Shown here in pieces: positions 63,179-64,000 of a stretch of 64,000 nt of DNA. The number at the start of each line of letters is the position of its first letter. The stretch's first letter is position 1. This DNA is from an uncultured Mycoplasmatota bacterium (GTDB lineage Bacteria; Bacillota_I; Bacilli_A; RF39; UBA660). The DNA lies in the NCBI GenBank assembly GCA_946528555.1, contig CAMMYS010000033.1, positions 1-64,000 of the forward strand. Direction: 5' to 3'. The translations under genes were made by a program, and so were the position numbers. The notes below the pieces were generated by a model. It saw only the letters and a program-made list of their open reading frames with translations. It had not been told where the DNA came from and ran no database searches.

Positions 63179-63206
63179 GCATTGATTTTTTAATCAATGC
63201 TTTTTT
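63179..63206 (+). terminator. Terminator of the polysaccharide operon
   Basis: GCATTGATT (63179-63187) pairs with AATCAATGC (63192-63200), then TTTTTT. Confidence 0.8.
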
Positions 63207-63207
63207 A

Positions 63208-63235
63208 TGTTATAATTATTAAGAAGATAGGTGAT
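63208..63235 (+). promoter_or_regulatory. Extended -10 promoter and AGGTGAT ribosome site
   Basis: TGTTATAAT at 63208-63216 and AGGTGAT at 63229-63235 fix the start of the next gene as GTG at 63239. An upstream frame from 63197 would begin in the terminator. Confidence 0.6.
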
Positions 63236-63238
63236 AAT

Positions 63239-63535
63239 GTGAACTATTACTTTAATTATTCATATTTAGAAAAAAAGATTATTGAAAAATATAATGCTAA
63301 AACATTATTAAAAGCAATTAATGACTTTAGCAAAGATTTACATAGTAATCAATATAGAATAAGAGATATAATTATTAACCATAAAGTGTGTTTTAATGAG
63401 AATGAAATAAATACATCAATAGAACTATTAAAATTAAAACCTGAGGAAGTTATTAAATGTTTCTTTAATATAGAAAAATCATTTAAAACAAAAAGGGAAT
63501 TACTTAATTATATTAATGAAGAAAAGCAAGATTAA
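63239..63535 (+). CDS. Small helical cytoplasmic protein, unknown
   Basis: The GTG start at 63239 gives 98 residues (MNYYFNYSYLEKK). The product is charged and mostly helical, with KTLLKAINDFSKDLH and EELKLKPEEVIKCFF-like segments, no signal and no membrane helix. I do not recognise the family. The gene is flanked by a terminator on each side. Confidence 0.55.
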   Translation: MNYYFNYSYLEKKIIEKYNAKTLLKAINDFSKDLHSNQYRIRDIIINHKVCFNENEINTSIELLKLKPEEVIKCFFNIEKSFKTKRELLNYINEEKQD

Positions 63536-63549
63536 ACCTTGCTTTTTTT
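63522..63549 (+). terminator. Terminator
   Basis: AAAAGCAAG (63522-63530) pairs with CTTGCTTTT (63538-63546), followed by T residues. Confidence 0.75.
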
Positions 63550-63595
63550 ATGAAAAAAAACTATAATTTATTATAGGAGAATAGGAGGGAAATTT

Positions 63596-64000
63596 ATGAA
63601 TGTAGATACTAAATTATTTGCTAGTATTGGTTTCCCAACATGTTCTGTTTTCTTTTTGTTATTTATAGTTTTAATGTATGCAAATAAAAAGAAATATCAA
63701 AGTACTGAGAATTCTATATTTAAGATATTGCTTTTTATGTCTTTTATTTGTATTATATCTGAATACGTTTATGTATCATTTTTATATTATCGTGTTAAAG
63801 TTGAATTGCAAATATTCTCTTGTCAATTTTTCTTAGTATGCATGAATACATGGATTAGTTTCTTTATGGCATATGTATATGCATTAGTAACAAAAAAGTA
63901 TGATGATGAAGTTAAAAAAATTAAAAGAAAGCGTTTTTTTATTTCACTAATAGTATTTGAGGTTATAAATACTTTATTAATTTTTATGTTGAGTATTGTT
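63596..64000 (+). CDS. Polytopic membrane protein, truncated by the window end
   Basis: The frame starts at ATG 63596 after AGGAGGG, with TATAAT at 63562-63567, and is still open at the last base, 135 codons in. The product has four hydrophobic segments in view (about 9-28, 43-65, 73-98 and 114-135), with short Lys/Arg-rich loops (KKKYQ, KKYDDEVKKIKRKR). Such a layout could be the membrane part of a sensor kinase or diguanylate cyclase, but the defining domain would lie beyond the window. Confidence 0.65.
   Translation, partial: MNVDTKLFASIGFPTCSVFFLLFIVLMYANKKKYQSTENSIFKILLFMSFICIISEYVYVSFLYYRVKVELQIFSCQFFLVCMNTWISFFMAYVYALVTKKYDDEVKKIKRKRFFISLIVFEVINTLLIFMLSIV

Overview
The window is AT-rich, densely packed bacterial chromosome from a walled, low-GC Firmicute. 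The likely source is an uncultured gut member of the class Bacilli, of the RF39 or Erysipelotrichia-like kind; this placement is inference. The reasons are very strong A/T codon bias, Firmicutes-type rplJL-rpoBC and ffh genes, a Firmicutes L10 leader, a YutD-family protein, lipoproteins, peptidoglycan hydrolases, and surface proteins with sorting signals. UGA acts as a stop (for example at 8649-8651, 14269-14271 and 42256-42258) and Trp is UGG, so this is the standard code and not a Mycoplasma code.

Layout. Positions 1-9260 form an accessory, defence-like region. It holds a PD-(D/E)XK nuclease, a DUF1810 protein beside an ADP-ribosylglycohydrolase, the wreck of a tyrosine integrase, a helicase IV-like UvrD helicase with a nuclease-like insert and zinc ribbon, an EcoRI-family restriction-modification pair, and two overlapping HEPN-like genes. 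Positions 9276-17728 hold mostly envelope genes: lipoproteins (one with two cystatin-like domains), a large glucosaminidase without a Sec signal, a DHH phosphoesterase, an HD (p)ppGpp-hydrolase-like protein and small membrane proteins. Positions 17759-28651 are the housekeeping core: L10 leader, rplJ, rplL, an RsmC-like methylase, rpoB, rpoC and ffh. Positions 28735-32035 are a three-gene operon (binding-protein/vWA fusion, XpaC-like protein, anchored binding protein). Then come a pseudouridine synthase, ferredoxin, YutD, DUF1292 and S1 proteins.

Positions 36262-37345 hold twelve tRNA genes, followed by an MvaI/BcnI-like endonuclease with no visible methylase. Positions 38438-44250 hold lipase-like, beta-lactamase-like, PAP2, CmpB-like and HD proteins. 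Positions 44561-56308 are a surface-protein locus: two Cna_B adhesins, one of about 2,420 residues with a vWA head and nine near-identical repeats, flanking a GNAT gene and a membrane-anchored GH25 lysozyme. Positions 56365-63176 are a polysaccharide locus with a priming transferase, DUF3048, DUF4422, and two fusion proteins (GT2-GT4 and polymerase-GT2). The window ends inside a membrane protein gene.

Two general points. Many genes have an extended -10 box (TGnTATAAT) almost directly against a Shine-Dalgarno sequence of the type AGGTGAT, so leaders are very short and some are absent. That fact corrects several start codons here. The most interesting items are the EcoRI homologue with its recognition segment intact and a non-EcoRI-type methylase, the tandem cystatin lipoprotein, the vWA/XpaC/binding-protein operon, the paired HEPN genes, the L10 attenuator, RpoB residues linked to rifampicin resistance, and the palindrome-rich region before the first adhesin.
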